Below, piece after piece: positions 48,166 through 58,659 of a stretch of DNA of 64,000 nucleotides. Every line of letters begins with the position of its first letter. The first letter of the stretch is position 1. The DNA is taken from assembly GCF_900200035.1 (NCBI RefSeq), contig NZ_FZTC01000053.1:96375-160374 (forward strand). The letters run 5' to 3'. The position numbers were made by a program, and so were the translations under genes. Below the pieces are notes generated by a model. The model ran no database searches. It was not told the origin of the DNA and saw nothing but the letters and a program-made list of their open reading frames with translations. Origin of the DNA: Klebsiella grimontii (lineage in GTDB: Bacteria; Pseudomonadota; Gammaproteobacteria; Enterobacterales; Enterobacteriaceae).

Positions 48166-49290
48166 ATGAAATATACTTTAGCCCCCATCGCAGCAGCATT
48201 ATTTCTCCTTAGCGGGTGCGATAATGCGCAAAACGCTTCCCCGCAGCAGATGACGCAGGAAGTCGGCGTCGTGACCCTGCAAGGCCAGCCTGTCCCGGTG
48301 GTGAGCAGCCTGACCGGACGCACCACCGCCTCGCTTAGCGCAGAAGTGCGCCCGCAGGTTGGCGGGATCGTGCAAAAACGCCTGTTTACCGAGGGCGATA
48401 TGGTCAAAGCCGGACAGGCGCTATACCAAATCGACCCGTCAAGCTATCGCGCGACGTTTAACGAAGCCGCCGCCTCGCTGAAACAGGCCCAGGCGCTGGT
48501 CATCGCCGATTGCCAAAAAGCCCAGCGCTACGCGGTGCTGGTCAAAGATAACGGCGTCTCCCGTCAGGACGCCGATGACGCGATAGCGACCTGTAACCAG
48601 GATAAGGCCAGCGTCGAGTCGAAAAAAGCGGCGCTGGAAAGCGCGCGCATCAACCTGAACTGGACCACCGTGACCGCACCGATTGCCGGGCGCATCGGGA
48701 TCTCTTCCGTCACGCCGGGCGCGCTGGTGTCCGCCGATCAGGATACCGCGCTGGCGACGATCCGCGGCCTGGATACAATGTACGTCGATCTCACCCGATC
48801 CAGCGTCGATCTGCTGCGCCTGCGTAAGCAAAGCCTGGCGAGCAACAGCGATACCCTTAACGTCACCCTGACTCTTGAAGATGGCAGCACCTACAGCGAA
48901 AAAGGTCGCCTGGCGCTGACCGAAGTGGCGGTAGATGAATCGACCGGTTCGGTCACGCTGCGCGCGGTCTTTCCCAATCCGCAGCACGTGCTGCTGCCCG
49001 GTATGTTCGTTCGCGCCCGCATAGACGAAGGCATCATGAACGATGCGATCCTCGCCCCTCAGCAGGGCATCACTCGCGATGCCAAAGGCGATGCCACCGC
49101 GCTGGTGGTTGACGCTAATAACAAGGTTGAACAGCGCAGCGTGGAAACTGGCGAAACTTACGGTGACAAATGGCTGATCGTCAACGGCCTGAAGAGCGGC
49201 GACAGGTTGATTGTTGAAGGAACCGGCAAAGTGGCGCCGGGCCAGCAGGTCAAAGCCGCCGAAGTCAAAAATGACGGAGGCAACGCCTGA
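48166..49290 (+). CDS. eefA: RND efflux periplasmic adaptor lipoprotein, EefA-like
   Basis: 374 aa. Lipobox LLSGC with C18 (AcrA-like anchoring in the inner membrane). Order: beta-barrel and lipoyl halves flanking an alpha-hairpin, with VRPQVGGIVQKRLFTEGDMVKAGQALYQIDPSSY and TAPIAGRIGISSVTPGALV as the two lipoyl halves. It links the pump to an outer-membrane channel. The gene name follows Klebsiella/Enterobacter eefABC, whose gene order and protein sizes match; assignment is by recall. Confidence 0.75.
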   Translation: MKYTLAPIAAALFLLSGCDNAQNASPQQMTQEVGVVTLQGQPVPVVSSLTGRTTASLSAEVRPQVGGIVQKRLFTEGDMVKAGQALYQIDPSSYRATFNEAAASLKQAQALVIADCQKAQRYAVLVKDNGVSRQDADDAIATCNQDKASVESKKAALESARINLNWTTVTAPIAGRIGISSVTPGALVSADQDTALATIRGLDTMYVDLTRSSVDLLRLRKQSLASNSDTLNVTLTLEDGSTYSEKGRLALTEVAVDESTGSVTLRAVFPNPQHVLLPGMFVRARIDEGIMNDAILAPQQGITRDAKGDATALVVDANNKVEQRSVETGETYGDKWLIVNGLKSGDRLIVEGTGKVAPGQQVKAAEVKNDGGNA

Positions 49291-52200
49291 TGTTCTCCCG
49301 TTTCTTCGTGCGACGCCCGGTCTTCGCCTGGGTTATCGCCATTCTGATTATGCTCGCCGGGATTCTGGCTATCCGCACCCTGCCGGTCGCCCAGTATCCT
49401 GACGTCGCGCCGCCGGCGATAAAAATCTCCGCCACCTACACCGGGGCTTCTGCGGAAACCCTGGAAAACAGCGTGACCCAGGTTATCGAGCAGCAGCTCA
49501 CCGGACTGGACAACCTGCTCTACTTTACGTCCACCAGCAGCTCCGACGGCTCGGTCAGCATTACCGTCACCTTTGAGCAGGGTACCGACCCGGATACCGC
49601 CCAGGTTCAGGTGCAGAACAAAGTGCAGCAGGCGGAGTCGCGCCTGCCGAGCGAAGTTCAGCAGTCCGGCGTGACGGTGGAGAAATCGCAGAGCAGCTTC
49701 CTGCTGATCCTCGCGGTGTATGACAAAAACAACAAAGCCACCAGCTCCGATATCTCCGACTGGCTGGTCAGCAATATGCAGGACCCAATGGCGCGTATTG
49801 AGGGCGTCGGCAGCCTGCAGGTGTTCGGCGCGGAGTACGCCATGCGCATCTGGATGGACCCGACCAAACTGGCCTCCTATTCGCTGATGCCATCCGATGT
49901 ACAATCGGCGATTGAAGCGCAGAACGTGCAGGTGTCCGCCGGTAAAATCGGCGCCCTGCCCGCCACCAACGCACAGCAGCTGACCGCCACCGTCCGTGCC
50001 CAGTCGCGGCTGCAAACCGTCGCCCAGTTCAAAGAGATTATCGTCAAGAGCAAGAGCGACGGGTCGGTGGTGCGCCTGAGCGACGTCGCCCGCGTGGAGA
50101 TGGGCAGCGAAGATTACACCGCCTCCGCCAATCTCAACGGCCACCCGGCTGCGGGGATCGCGGTGATGATGGCGCCGGGCGCTAACGCCCTGAATACCGC
50201 GACGCTGGTGAAAAACAAGATTGCCGAGTTCCAGCGCCAGATGCCGCAGGGCTACGATATCGCCTACCCGAAAGACAGCACCGAGTTCATCAAAATCTCG
50301 GTGGAGGATGTGATTCAGACGCTATTCGAGGCGATTATCCTCGTGGTCTGCGTGATGTATCTGTTCCTGCAAAACTTCCGCGCCACGCTGATCCCGGCGG
50401 TGGCGGTTCCGGTCGTGCTGCTGGGCACCTTCGGCGTGCTGGCGCTGTTTGGCTACTCCATCAACACCCTGACGCTGTTCGCGATGGTGCTGGCGATAGG
50501 CTTGCTGGTGGATGACGCCATCGTGGTGGTGGAAAACGTCGAGCGTATCATGCGCGACGAGGGGCTGCCCGCCCGCGAAGCCACCGAAAAATCGATGGGC
50601 GAAATCTCCGGCGCGCTGATCGCCATTGCCCTGGTGCTCTCGGCGGTGTTCCTGCCGATGGCCTTCTTCGGCGGCTCAACCGGAGTGATTTATCGCCAGT
50701 TCTCGGTGACCATTATCTCGGCGATGATGCTCTCCGTAGTGGTCGCCTTAACCTTAACCCCGGCGCTGTGCGGCGCGCTGCTAAGCCATTCGAAACCGCA
50801 TACCAAAGGCTTCTTCGGCGCCTTTAACCGCCTGTGGGGACGCACCGAGCAGGGCTATCAGCATCGTGTGGTCGGCGGCCTGCGCCGCTCGGCGATGATG
50901 ATGGGCGCTTTTGTCCTGATTTGCGGCGGCATGGCGCTGGCGATGTGGAAACTGCCGGGCAGCTTCCTGCCGACGGAGGATCAGGGCGAAATCATGGTCC
51001 AGTATACGCTGCCCGCCGGGGCGACGGCGGTACGTACCGCCGAGGTTCGCCGCCAGGTCACCGACTGGTTCCTGACGAAAGAGAAAGCCAATACCGACGT
51101 GATCTTTACCGTCGACGGCTTTAGCTTTAGCGGCAGCGGACAAAACGCCGGGATGGCCTTCGTGTCGCTGAAAAACTGGTCCGAACGTAAAGGCGAAGAA
51201 AATACCGCTCAGGCCATCGCCCTGCGCGCCACCAAAGAGCTCGGCAGCATTCGCGACGCCACCCTGTTCGCCATGACCCCGCCGTCGGTTGATGGCCTGG
51301 GGCAGAGCAATGGCTTCACCTTCGAACTGATGGCCAGCGGCGGCACCGATCGCGATAGCCTGATGAAAATGCGCAGCCAGCTGCTGGCGGCGGCGAATCA
51401 AAGTACCGAGCTGCAGTCCGTACGCGCCAACGATCTGCCGCAAATGCCGCAGCTGCAGGTGGATATTGATAACAACAAAGCCGTGTCGCTCGGGCTGTCG
51501 TTAAGCGATGTCACCGATACCCTCTCCAGCGCCTGGGGCGGTACCTACGTTAACGACTTTATCGATCGCGGTCGCGTGAAGAAGGTCTATATCCAGGGCG
51601 AAAGCGACGCCCGCGCCGTGCCGTCCGACCTCGGTAAATGGTTCGTGCGCGGCAGCGACGACAGCATGACGCCGTTCTCCGCCTTCGCTACCACCCGCTG
51701 GCAATACGGCCCGGAAAGCCTGGTGCGCTACAACGGCTCCGCCGCCTTTGAAATCCAGGGCGAAAACGCCAGCGGCTTCAGCTCCGGCGCGGCAATGGAC
51801 AAGATGGAAGCCCTGGCCAATGACCTGCCGGCCGGCACCACCTGGGCGTGGAGCGGCATGTCGCTGCAGGAAAAACTCGCCAGCGGCCAGGCGATGAGCC
51901 TCTACGCCATCTCGATTCTGGTGGTCTTCCTGTGCCTCGCGGCGCTGTATGAGAGCTGGTCGGTGCCGTTCTCGGTGATCATGGTGATCCCGCTTGGGCT
52001 GCTCGGCGCGGCGCTGGCGGCCTGGATGCGCGGTCTGAGCAATGACGTTTACTTCCAGGTAGCGCTATTAACCACCATCGGCCTGTCGTCGAAGAACGCC
52101 ATCCTGATCGTCGAATTCGCCGAATCGGCGGTGGAAGAGGGCTATTCCCTGTCGCGTGCCGCCATGCGCGCTGCGCAGACCCGCCTACGCCCTATTGTGA

Positions 52201-52397
52201 TGACCTCGCTGGCGTTTATTGCCGGGGTGCTGCCGCTGGCGATCGCCACCGGAGCCGGGGCCAACAGCCGCGTGGCGATCGGTACCGGGATTATCGGCGG
52301 AACCCTGACCGCGACGCTGCTGGCGGTGTTCTTCGTGCCGCTGTTCTTTGTGCTGGTGAAACGCTTCTTCACCCGCCATCGTTCTTCTCAGGAGTAA
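49290..52397 (+). CDS. eefB: RND multidrug efflux transporter, EefB-like
   Basis: 1035 aa, typical HAE1 size with 12 spans and two large periplasmic loops. Proton-relay aspartates lie in GLLVDDAIVVVENV (around 405-408) and the lysine in SSKNAILIVEF (around 930). N-terminal FFVRRPVFAWVIAILIML is the usual start. Its ATG overlaps the eefA stop (TGATG), so translation is coupled. It should export drugs or bile-type compounds by proton antiport. Confidence 0.8.
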   Translation: MFSRFFVRRPVFAWVIAILIMLAGILAIRTLPVAQYPDVAPPAIKISATYTGASAETLENSVTQVIEQQLTGLDNLLYFTSTSSSDGSVSITVTFEQGTDPDTAQVQVQNKVQQAESRLPSEVQQSGVTVEKSQSSFLLILAVYDKNNKATSSDISDWLVSNMQDPMARIEGVGSLQVFGAEYAMRIWMDPTKLASYSLMPSDVQSAIEAQNVQVSAGKIGALPATNAQQLTATVRAQSRLQTVAQFKEIIVKSKSDGSVVRLSDVARVEMGSEDYTASANLNGHPAAGIAVMMAPGANALNTATLVKNKIAEFQRQMPQGYDIAYPKDSTEFIKISVEDVIQTLFEAIILVVCVMYLFLQNFRATLIPAVAVPVVLLGTFGVLALFGYSINTLTLFAMVLAIGLLVDDAIVVVENVERIMRDEGLPAREATEKSMGEISGALIAIALVLSAVFLPMAFFGGSTGVIYRQFSVTIISAMMLSVVVALTLTPALCGALLSHSKPHTKGFFGAFNRLWGRTEQGYQHRVVGGLRRSAMMMGAFVLICGGMALAMWKLPGSFLPTEDQGEIMVQYTLPAGATAVRTAEVRRQVTDWFLTKEKANTDVIFTVDGFSFSGSGQNAGMAFVSLKNWSERKGEENTAQAIALRATKELGSIRDATLFAMTPPSVDGLGQSNGFTFELMASGGTDRDSLMKMRSQLLAAANQSTELQSVRANDLPQMPQLQVDIDNNKAVSLGLSLSDVTDTLSSAWGGTYVNDFIDRGRVKKVYIQGESDARAVPSDLGKWFVRGSDDSMTPFSAFATTRWQYGPESLVRYNGSAAFEIQGENASGFSSGAAMDKMEALANDLPAGTTWAWSGMSLQEKLASGQAMSLYAISILVVFLCLAALYESWSVPFSVIMVIPLGLLGAALAAWMRGLSNDVYFQVALLTTIGLSSKNAILIVEFAESAVEEGYSLSRAAMRAAQTRLRPIVMTSLAFIAGVLPLAIATGAGANSRVAIGTGIIGGTLTATLLAVFFVPLFFVLVKRFFTRHRSSQE

Positions 52398-52400
52398 GTT

Positions 52401-53765
52401 ATGTTTCGTTTTACCTTAGTTTTTGTTGCGCTCCTGACGGCGGGCTGCGTCTCTTTCGACCCGAACTATGAGCGTCCGGCCGCGCCGGTCCCGGCGACCC
52501 TGCCGGGCAGCCACGGCGAGGCAACCGCGGTGGTCAGCGACTGGCAGCAGGTGGTGAATGACGCCCGCCTCAAAAAAGTGGTGAGTATCGCGTTGACCAG
52601 CAACCGCGACGTGCAGAAAGCGCTGGCCGATATCGAAGCCGCGCGCGCCCAGTTTGGTGAAACCCGCGCGTCGCTGTTTCCGACCCTCGACGCCGAGCTG
52701 AGCCATACCCGCAGTAAAACGGTGGCCAGCGGCCTGTCGTCGTCAGCGGAAGCCGACGGCGCGGTCTCCAGCTTCGAACTGGATCTGTTTGGCAAGAACC
52801 AAAGCCTGACGCGCGCCGCGCGGGAAACCTGGCTTGCCAGCGAATTCACCGCCCAGAATACGCGTCTGACGATGATCGCCGATCTGACCACCGCGTGGAT
52901 AACCCTCGCCGCGGATAACAGCAATCTGGCGCTGGCGCAAGAAACCATGGCCAGCGCCGAGAACTCGCGCCGCATCGTCACCCGCCAGATGGAAGTCGGC
53001 ACCGCCTCGGCTGGCGACCTGAGCGATGCCGAAAGCGTGTACCAGCAGGCGCGCGCCAGCGTCGCCAGCTACCGCACGCTGGTGGCGCAGGATAAAAACG
53101 CGCTCAACCTGCTGGCCGGGGAAACCGTGCCGGATAGCCTGCTGCCCGGCACGCTGGAAAGCCTTGGCGATCGCAGTATCACCCTGGTGCCGGCGGGCGT
53201 CTCTTCATCGGTACTGCTGCGCCGCCCGGATATCCAGGAAGCGGAGCATAACCTGAAGAGCGCTAACGCCGATATCGGCGCGGCGCGGGCCAACTTCTTC
53301 CCGTCCATCTCGCTGACCGCCAGCGCCGGGGTCGGCAGCGACTCGCTCTCGTCGCTGTTCAGCCACGGCATGCAGGTATGGTCATTCGCGCCGTCCATCA
53401 GCCTGCCGCTGTTTACCGGCGGCAGCAACCTGGCGCAGCTGCGCTACGCTGAAGCGGAGAAAAAGGGGCTGATCGCCACCTATGAGAAGACGATTCAGAG
53501 CGCTTTCAAAGATGTCGCCGACGCGCTGGCGCGGCGGGAAACGCTCAGCGAACAGCTGGACGCGCAGAATAAATACGTCGCGGCGGAGCAGAAATCGCTG
53601 AATATCGCGCTGAAGAGCTATCAGGCCGGGGTCGGAGATTATCTGTCGGTGCTGACCGCCCAGCGAACGCTGTGGTCGGCGCAGGCCACGCTGATCTCCC
53701 TCCAGCAAACGGACCTGGAAAACCGCATCACCCTCTGGCAGTCGCTGGGAGGCGGCGCCAGCTAA
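52401..53765 (+). CDS. eefC: Outer-membrane efflux channel, EefC-like
   Basis: 454 aa TolC-family (NodT subgroup) protein. Lipoprotein signal ends LLTAGC with the cysteine at about 16. Two OEP repeats with SFELDLFGKNQSLTRAARE and the channel sequence SAGVGSDSLSSLF, PSISLPLFTGGSNLAQLRYAEA. Three bases after eefB, with CAGGAGTAAG upstream. Together with EefA and EefB it completes a tripartite pump. Confidence 0.8.
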   Translation: MFRFTLVFVALLTAGCVSFDPNYERPAAPVPATLPGSHGEATAVVSDWQQVVNDARLKKVVSIALTSNRDVQKALADIEAARAQFGETRASLFPTLDAELSHTRSKTVASGLSSSAEADGAVSSFELDLFGKNQSLTRAARETWLASEFTAQNTRLTMIADLTTAWITLAADNSNLALAQETMASAENSRRIVTRQMEVGTASAGDLSDAESVYQQARASVASYRTLVAQDKNALNLLAGETVPDSLLPGTLESLGDRSITLVPAGVSSSVLLRRPDIQEAEHNLKSANADIGAARANFFPSISLTASAGVGSDSLSSLFSHGMQVWSFAPSISLPLFTGGSNLAQLRYAEAEKKGLIATYEKTIQSAFKDVADALARRETLSEQLDAQNKYVAAEQKSLNIALKSYQAGVGDYLSVLTAQRTLWSAQATLISLQQTDLENRITLWQSLGGGAS

Positions 53766-53773
53766 CACCTTTA

Positions 53774-53794
53774 CCGGGCGACAGCGCCCGGTTT
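53774..53794 (+). terminator. Short hairpin between eefC and the MFS gene
   Basis: CCGGGCG (53774-53780) pairs with CGCCCGG (53785-53791) around ACAG, with only three T residues after it. It is a possible partial terminator reducing expression of the downstream exporter. Confidence 0.5.
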
Positions 53795-53815
53795 GATGAC
53801 AAGGAGCCCGCTTGT

Positions 53816-54982
53816 ATGCCCCGAATCTCCCTTTCCTGGGTTGTGGTTCTCGGTTTGCTCAGCGCCATTGGGCCGCTGTGTACCGACTTCTATCTGCCCG
53901 CGCTGCCGGAAATTACCCAGCAGCTTAGCGCTACCGGCACGCAGACCCAGCTCTCTCTGACCGCGGCGCTGATCGGCCTCGGCCTTGGGCAACTGTTTTT
54001 CGGCCCGCTGAGCGACCGTATTGGTCGTAAAAAGCCGCTGGCGCTCTCCCTGCTGCTGTTTATTTTCTCCTCAGCGATGTGCGCGATAACCTACGATATC
54101 CATATGCTGATCGCCTGGCGCTTTCTGCAGGGCTTCGCCGGCGCGGGCGGCTCGGTGCTGTCGCGATCCATCGCCCGCGACCGCTATCAGGGCACCCTGC
54201 TGACCCAGTTTTTCGCCCTGCTGATGACCGTAAACGGCATCGCGCCGGTGCTTTCGCCGGTACTTGGCGGCTGGATCATCACCGCCTTCGACTGGCGTAT
54301 TCTGTTCTGGGCGATGGCGGCGATTGGCGTGGTGTTACTGCTGCTCAGCCTGACGGTGCTGCACGAAACGCTGCCGGAAAAAAGCGCCGCATCGGTTGCG
54401 CAGCGGCAGGATGAGACGCCGGTGCTGAAAAATCACCGCTTTATGCGCTACTGCCTGATTCAGGCCTTTATGATGGCCGGGCTGTTCTCCTATATCGGCT
54501 CATCTTCGTTTGTTATTCAGAGCGAATATGCCATGAGCGCGATGCAGTTCAGCCTGCTGTTCGGCCTGAACGGTATTGGGCTGATTATCGCGGCGCTGAT
54601 CTTTTCCCGCCTGGCGCGCCGCTTCAGCGCCGAATCTCTGCTGCGCGGCGGTCAATTGCTGGCGGTGGCGTTTGCCGCCATCACCCTGCTCTTCGCCTGG
54701 CTATCGCAGCCGACGCTGGCGCTGGTCGGCCTGTTTTTTACCGTTTCCATGATGAGCGGCATCAGTACCGTTGCCGGCTCGGAAGCGATGAACGCCATTC
54801 ACGCCCGCCAGTCCGGCACCGCTTCCGCCCTGATGGGCACGCTGATGTTTGTGTTCGGCGGGATTGCCGCGCCGCTGGCCGGACTCGGCGGCGAAACGAT
54901 GCTCAAAATGAGCCTGGCGATGACCCTTTGCTATCTGGCCGCGCTGCTGATTGGCCTGAAAAAACCACGTTCCGTCGCATAA
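53816..54982 (+). CDS. Bcr/CflA-family MFS drug exporter
   Basis: 388 aa from ATG 53816, with AAGGAG nine bases upstream. Twelve spans; PLCTDFYLPALPEITQQL and FGPLSDRIGRKKPLALSLLLF are Bcr/CflA signatures (DHA1). It follows eefC by 50 bp in the same direction and may be read through from the pump promoter. Confidence 0.86.
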   Translation: MPRISLSWVVVLGLLSAIGPLCTDFYLPALPEITQQLSATGTQTQLSLTAALIGLGLGQLFFGPLSDRIGRKKPLALSLLLFIFSSAMCAITYDIHMLIAWRFLQGFAGAGGSVLSRSIARDRYQGTLLTQFFALLMTVNGIAPVLSPVLGGWIITAFDWRILFWAMAAIGVVLLLLSLTVLHETLPEKSAASVAQRQDETPVLKNHRFMRYCLIQAFMMAGLFSYIGSSSFVIQSEYAMSAMQFSLLFGLNGIGLIIAALIFSRLARRFSAESLLRGGQLLAVAFAAITLLFAWLSQPTLALVGLFFTVSMMSGISTVAGSEAMNAIHARQSGTASALMGTLMFVFGGIAAPLAGLGGETMLKMSLAMTLCYLAALLIGLKKPRSVA

Positions 54983-54990
54983 CCTCCCCT

Positions 54991-55024
54991 GGCGGTAATA
55001 AAATATTCCAATTTTATTACCGCC
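54991..55024. other. Perfect 14-bp inverted repeat before murQ
   Basis: GGCGGTAATAAAAT (54991-55004) is the exact reverse complement of ATTTTATTACCGCC (55011-55024), with a six-base loop. It lies 8 bp after the exporter stop. It may act as a bidirectional terminator, since its arms contain A/T runs, or as an operator. Confidence 0.6.
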
Positions 55025-55069
55025 ATATTTCCCGCCAACGCTGAAATCTCCTATTATCTCTTCAACACC

Positions 55070-55115
55070 AATCGTGATAGTCTTCACATGAAAGGAATAA
55101 TTAATTCCTTATACT
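55070..55115 (+). promoter_or_regulatory. Class II CRP-dependent murQP promoter with internal operator
   Basis: AATCGTGATAGTCTTCACAT (from 55070) holds CGTGA-N6-TCACA, a near-consensus CRP site centred at 55080.5. TATACT at 55110-55115 is a -10, giving a start near 55122 and a CRP position of about -41.5, the class II spacing. GGAATAATTAATTCC at 55094-55108 is palindromic and fills the spacer, a good place for a repressor of the MurR type. Confidence 0.7.
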
Positions 55116-55143
55116 GCCCGCCACTGTGAATAAAGAGGTTCTT

Positions 55144-56046
55144 ATGAGTATCGACCTGAGCAAACTGCTGACCGAGCGCCGCAACGCCAATAGCGCCAAC
55201 ATTGATACCCTCTCCACCGAAGAGATGCTGACGGTGATTAACCAGGAAGACCAGCAGGTGGCTCACGCCATCACCCCCTATCTGGCGCAAATTGCCCAGG
55301 TCGTGGATAAGGTCGCAGCGGCGCTGCAGGCGGGCGGGCGACTGATTTATATCGGCGCGGGGACCTCCGGTCGTCTGGGGATCCTTGACGCCAGCGAGTG
55401 TCCGCCGACCTTCGGCACTCGCCCCGAACAGGTGGTGGGCATCATCGCGGGCGGCCATAAAGCGATTCTGAGCGCCGTAGAGAACGTTGAAGACAACAAA
55501 GCGCAAGGGGCGATGGATCTGCAGAATATTAATTTTAGCAGCCGCGATGTGCTGGTCGGGCTCGCGGCCAGCGGACGCACGCCGTACGTCATCGGCGCCA
55601 TGGAGTATGCCTACAGCCAGAACGCTTTCGTCGCCATCGTCAGCTGCAACCCGCACGGGGAAATGGCCCAGCTGGCGGACGTCGCCATTACGCCGGTGGT
55701 CGGCCCGGAAGTCGTTACCGGCTCAACGCGGCTCAAGGCAGGCACCGCGCAGAAGCTGGTGCTGAATATGATCTCCACCGGGGCGATGATCCGCATTGGC
55801 AAGGTCTACAGCAACCTGATGGTGGATGTGGAAGCGACCAACGCCAAGCTTATCGAGCGCCAGGTGTCCATCGTCATGGAAGCGACCGAATGCGATCGCG
55901 CAACCGCCCAGAGCGCGCTGGAGGCCTGCGGTCGCCACTGCAAAACGGCGATTGTGATGGTGCTGGCTGATTTAAGCGCCCCGGATGCCCAGGCGCTGTT
56001 GGCAAAAAATAACGGCTATATCCGCAAGGCGCTGAGCCACTCATGA
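55144..56046 (+). CDS. murQ: N-acetylmuramic acid 6-phosphate etherase
   Basis: 300 aa from ATG 55144, with AGAGG six bases upstream; an in-frame GTG at 55126 is less likely. SIS-fold lyase that splits MurNAc-6-P into GlcNAc-6-P and D-lactate in the cytosol. Typical segments: GRLIYIGAGTSGRLGILDASECPPTF, GLAASGRTPYVIGAMEYA, VTGSTRLKAGTAQKLVLNM. First gene before murP; no murR lies beside it in this window, unlike E. coli. Confidence 0.94.
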   Translation: MSIDLSKLLTERRNANSANIDTLSTEEMLTVINQEDQQVAHAITPYLAQIAQVVDKVAAALQAGGRLIYIGAGTSGRLGILDASECPPTFGTRPEQVVGIIAGGHKAILSAVENVEDNKAQGAMDLQNINFSSRDVLVGLAASGRTPYVIGAMEYAYSQNAFVAIVSCNPHGEMAQLADVAITPVVGPEVVTGSTRLKAGTAQKLVLNMISTGAMIRIGKVYSNLMVDVEATNAKLIERQVSIVMEATECDRATAQSALEACGRHCKTAIVMVLADLSAPDAQALLAKNNGYIRKALSHS

Positions 56047-56070
56047 CCGCTGACCAACAGGTAATCTGCA

Positions 56071-57504
56071 ATGGCAAAAATAAATAAAGAGATGATAGCG
56101 CGGATCCTTCAACACGTTGGCGGCGCCGGTAACGTCGCGCAGGCGGGCAACTGTATGACCCGGCTGCGCCTGACTCTGCGCGATGAATCACGGGCCGATA
56201 GCGCCGCCATCCGTCAGATTGAGGGCGTGATGGGGGTTATCGTCAGCGATGAGCAGTTCCAGGTCGTGCTTGGCCCCGGCAAGGCGCAAACCGCGGCGGA
56301 AATGATGAATGCGTTACTGGAAGACGCTCCGGCGGAGACGCCGTCGCTGGCCGATGTCGCCGCCGAGAAGAAGCAGGCGCTGAAGAGCAAGCAAACCAGC
56401 GGCATCCAAAAATTCCTCGCTAAATTCGCCACCATTTTCACCCCGCTGATCCCCGGTTTTATCGCCGTCGGCCTGCTGTTAGGATTCGCGACCCTGGCGG
56501 AGCAGATATTTGTCCTCGAAAACGCGCATCCGAACGCGACGATGGTGGCGCTGATCGGCTACATGAAGGTATTCAGCAAGGGGATGTTTACCTTCCTGAG
56601 CATCCTGATCGGCTATAACGCCCAGAAAGCCTTCGGCGGCTCCGGGGTCAACGGGGCCATCATCGCTGCGCTGTTTGTCCTCGGCTACAACCCGGAGGCC
56701 ACCAGCGGCTTCTATTCCGGGATTTCGACCTTCTTCGGCCACGGTATCGACCCGCGCGGCAATATTATCGGCGTGCTTATCGCCTCGATTATCGGCGCGT
56801 GGGTGGAAAGACAGGTGCGCCGCATCATGCCTGCCAACCTCGATATGATCCTCACCTCGGCGGTGACGCTGCTGATCATGGGCGCAATCACTTTTACCGT
56901 CATTATGCCGATCGGCGGCTGGCTGTTTACCGGAATGTCATGGCTATTCCTGCACCTTAACGGCAACCCGTTCGGCTCTGCGGTGCTGGCCGGCCTGTTC
57001 CTGCTGGCGGTGATGTTCGGCGTCCATCAGGGCTTCGTGCCGGTCTATTTCGCGCTGGTGGATGCGCAGGGGTTTAACTCGCTGTTTCCGATTCTGGCGA
57101 TGGCCGGGGCCGGACAGGTCGGCGCGGCGCTGGCGCTGTTCTGGCGGGCGAAGCACGGCTCTCTGCTGCGTACGCAAATTAAAGGGGCGATTATTCCCGG
57201 CTTCCTCGGCATCGGCGAACCGCTGATTTATGGCGTGACGCTGCCGCGCATGAAGCCGTTTATCACCGCCTGCCTCGGCGGCGCCTGCGGCGGTTTCTTC
57301 CTCGGGCTTGTCGCCTGGATGGGGCTACCGGTCGGCCTGAATACGGTATTTGGCCCGTCCGGGCTGGTGGCGCTGCCGCTGATGACCTCCAAAAGCGGGA
57401 TCTACGCCGGAATGGCGGTGTATGCCGCCGGGCTGGCGGTCTCTTATCTGTGCGGCTTCGCCCTGACCTGGCTGTTCGGCAGTAAAAACGTTGATTTGAG
57501 CTAG
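56071..57504 (+). CDS. murP: PTS EIIBC for N-acetylmuramic acid
   Basis: 477 aa. EIIB domain at about 1-90 with phospho-cysteine C28 ([12 protein letters not shown]), then an EIIC domain of the glucose/sucrose superfamily with [16 protein letters not shown] and [17 protein letters not shown]. No EIIA; the E. coli homologue depends on EIIA-Glc. It imports MurNAc as the 6-phosphate for MurQ. The gap from murQ is 24 bp. Confidence 0.92.
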   Translation: MAKINKEMIARILQHVGGAGNVAQAGNCMTRLRLTLRDESRADSAAIRQIEGVMGVIVSDEQFQVVLGPGKAQTAAEMMNALLEDAPAETPSLADVAAEKKQALKSKQTSGIQKFLAKFATIFTPLIPGFIAVGLLLGFATLAEQIFVLENAHPNATMVALIGYMKVFSKGMFTFLSILIGYNAQKAFGGSGVNGAIIAALFVLGYNPEATSGFYSGISTFFGHGIDPRGNIIGVLIASIIGAWVERQVRRIMPANLDMILTSAVTLLIMGAITFTVIMPIGGWLFTGMSWLFLHLNGNPFGSAVLAGLFLLAVMFGVHQGFVPVYFALVDAQGFNSLFPILAMAGAGQVGAALALFWRAKHGSLLRTQIKGAIIPGFLGIGEPLIYGVTLPRMKPFITACLGGACGGFFLGLVAWMGLPVGLNTVFGPSGLVALPLMTSKSGIYAGMAVYAAGLAVSYLCGFALTWLFGSKNVDLS

Positions 57505-57753
57505 AGCGCGCATCTGACGCACGGCGGTGAACGTGAGTTTATCCGCCGCATGGCGGGAGGTACTGACGCCCCATGCTGAATATTTTTTGCGCGTGGCGTC
57601 GCGTTTCTGTCGGCCCGGTCAGGCGCCAGCCGCCACCGGGCAACGTCGGCGAGGGTACATCTGATAAAGGATCCGGCTACCATTTCCTGCCCCGCTTCCC
57701 GCGCGTGCTCATGCTATGATGCTGCTTTCGCACTATTTTCACCTGAGGGAAAG

Positions 57754-58656
57754 ATGGGCTCCAGCAAAAAAGGGATGCTGAACGTACTGATCGCCGCTGT
57801 GCTGTGGGGCAGTTCCGGCGTCTGCGCGCAATATATTATGCAGCAAAGCCAGATGTCATCGCCGTTTCTGACCATGACGCGCCTGTTGTTCGCCGGCCTG
57901 ATCCTTCTGATGCTCTCGTTCTTTCACGGCGATAAGATTTTCCGCGTCCTGCTAAACCGCAAAGACGCCGTCAGTCTGCTGATCTTTTCGCTGTTCGGCG
58001 CGCTCACCGTGCAATACACCTTCCTGATGACTATCGAGCAATCCAACGCCGCCACCGCGACGGTGCTGCAGTTCCTGTCGCCGACGATTATCGTCGCCTG
58101 GTTTGCCATCGCCCGCAAAACGCGCCCCAGCCCGCTGGTGCTCGCGGCCATCGCCACCTCTCTGGCGGGCACTTTCCTGCTGGTCACCCACGGTAACCCG
58201 ACGACGCTGTCGATTTCCCCCACGGCGCTGTTCTGGGGGATTGCTTCGGCGTTTGCCGCTGCTTTTTATACGACTTACCCTTCGACGCTGATTGCCCGCT
58301 ACGGCACGCTGCCGATTGTCGGCTGGAGCATGCTGCTCGGCGGCGCGATGCTGCTGCCGTTCTATGCCGGACAGGGCAACCATTTTGTGGTGACCGGCGG
58401 CCTGCTGCTGGCCTTTTTCTACCTGGTGGTAATCGGCACCTCGCTGACCTTTAGCCTCTACCTGAACGGCGCGCAGAAGATTGGCGGCGCGAAGGCGGGG
58501 ATCCTCAGCTGCGCGGAGCCGTTGAGTAGCGCTCTGCTCTCTCTGCTGCTGCTCGGCATCACCTTTACCCTCCCGGACTGGCTGGGCACGCTGCTGATCC
58601 TCTCGTCGGTGGTGCTGATCGCCCTGGATTCGCGGCGGCGGGTTAAAACGGCCTGA
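57754..58656 (+). CDS. EamA-family (DMT) transporter
   Basis: 300 aa, ten spans in two EamA repeats ([21 protein letters not shown] and [20 protein letters not shown]). Exporter of unknown substrate. TGAGGGAAAG precedes the ATG. It converges on the small Rpn-like gene with a 3-bp gap. Confidence 0.84.
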   Translation: MGSSKKGMLNVLIAAVLWGSSGVCAQYIMQQSQMSSPFLTMTRLLFAGLILLMLSFFHGDKIFRVLLNRKDAVSLLIFSLFGALTVQYTFLMTIEQSNAATATVLQFLSPTIIVAWFAIARKTRPSPLVLAAIATSLAGTFLLVTHGNPTTLSISPTALFWGIASAFAAAFYTTYPSTLIARYGTLPIVGWSMLLGGAMLLPFYAGQGNHFVVTGGLLLAFFYLVVIGTSLTFSLYLNGAQKIGGAKAGILSCAEPLSSALLSLLLLGITFTLPDWLGTLLILSSVVLIALDSRRRVKTA

Positions 58657-58659
58657 CGA

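Noticed and set aside
57505..57753. Gene or regulator between murP and the EamA exporter
   Set aside because: Short minus-strand frames are arginine-rich, lack ribosome sites and match no family; region under 300 bp holds nothing else I could support.
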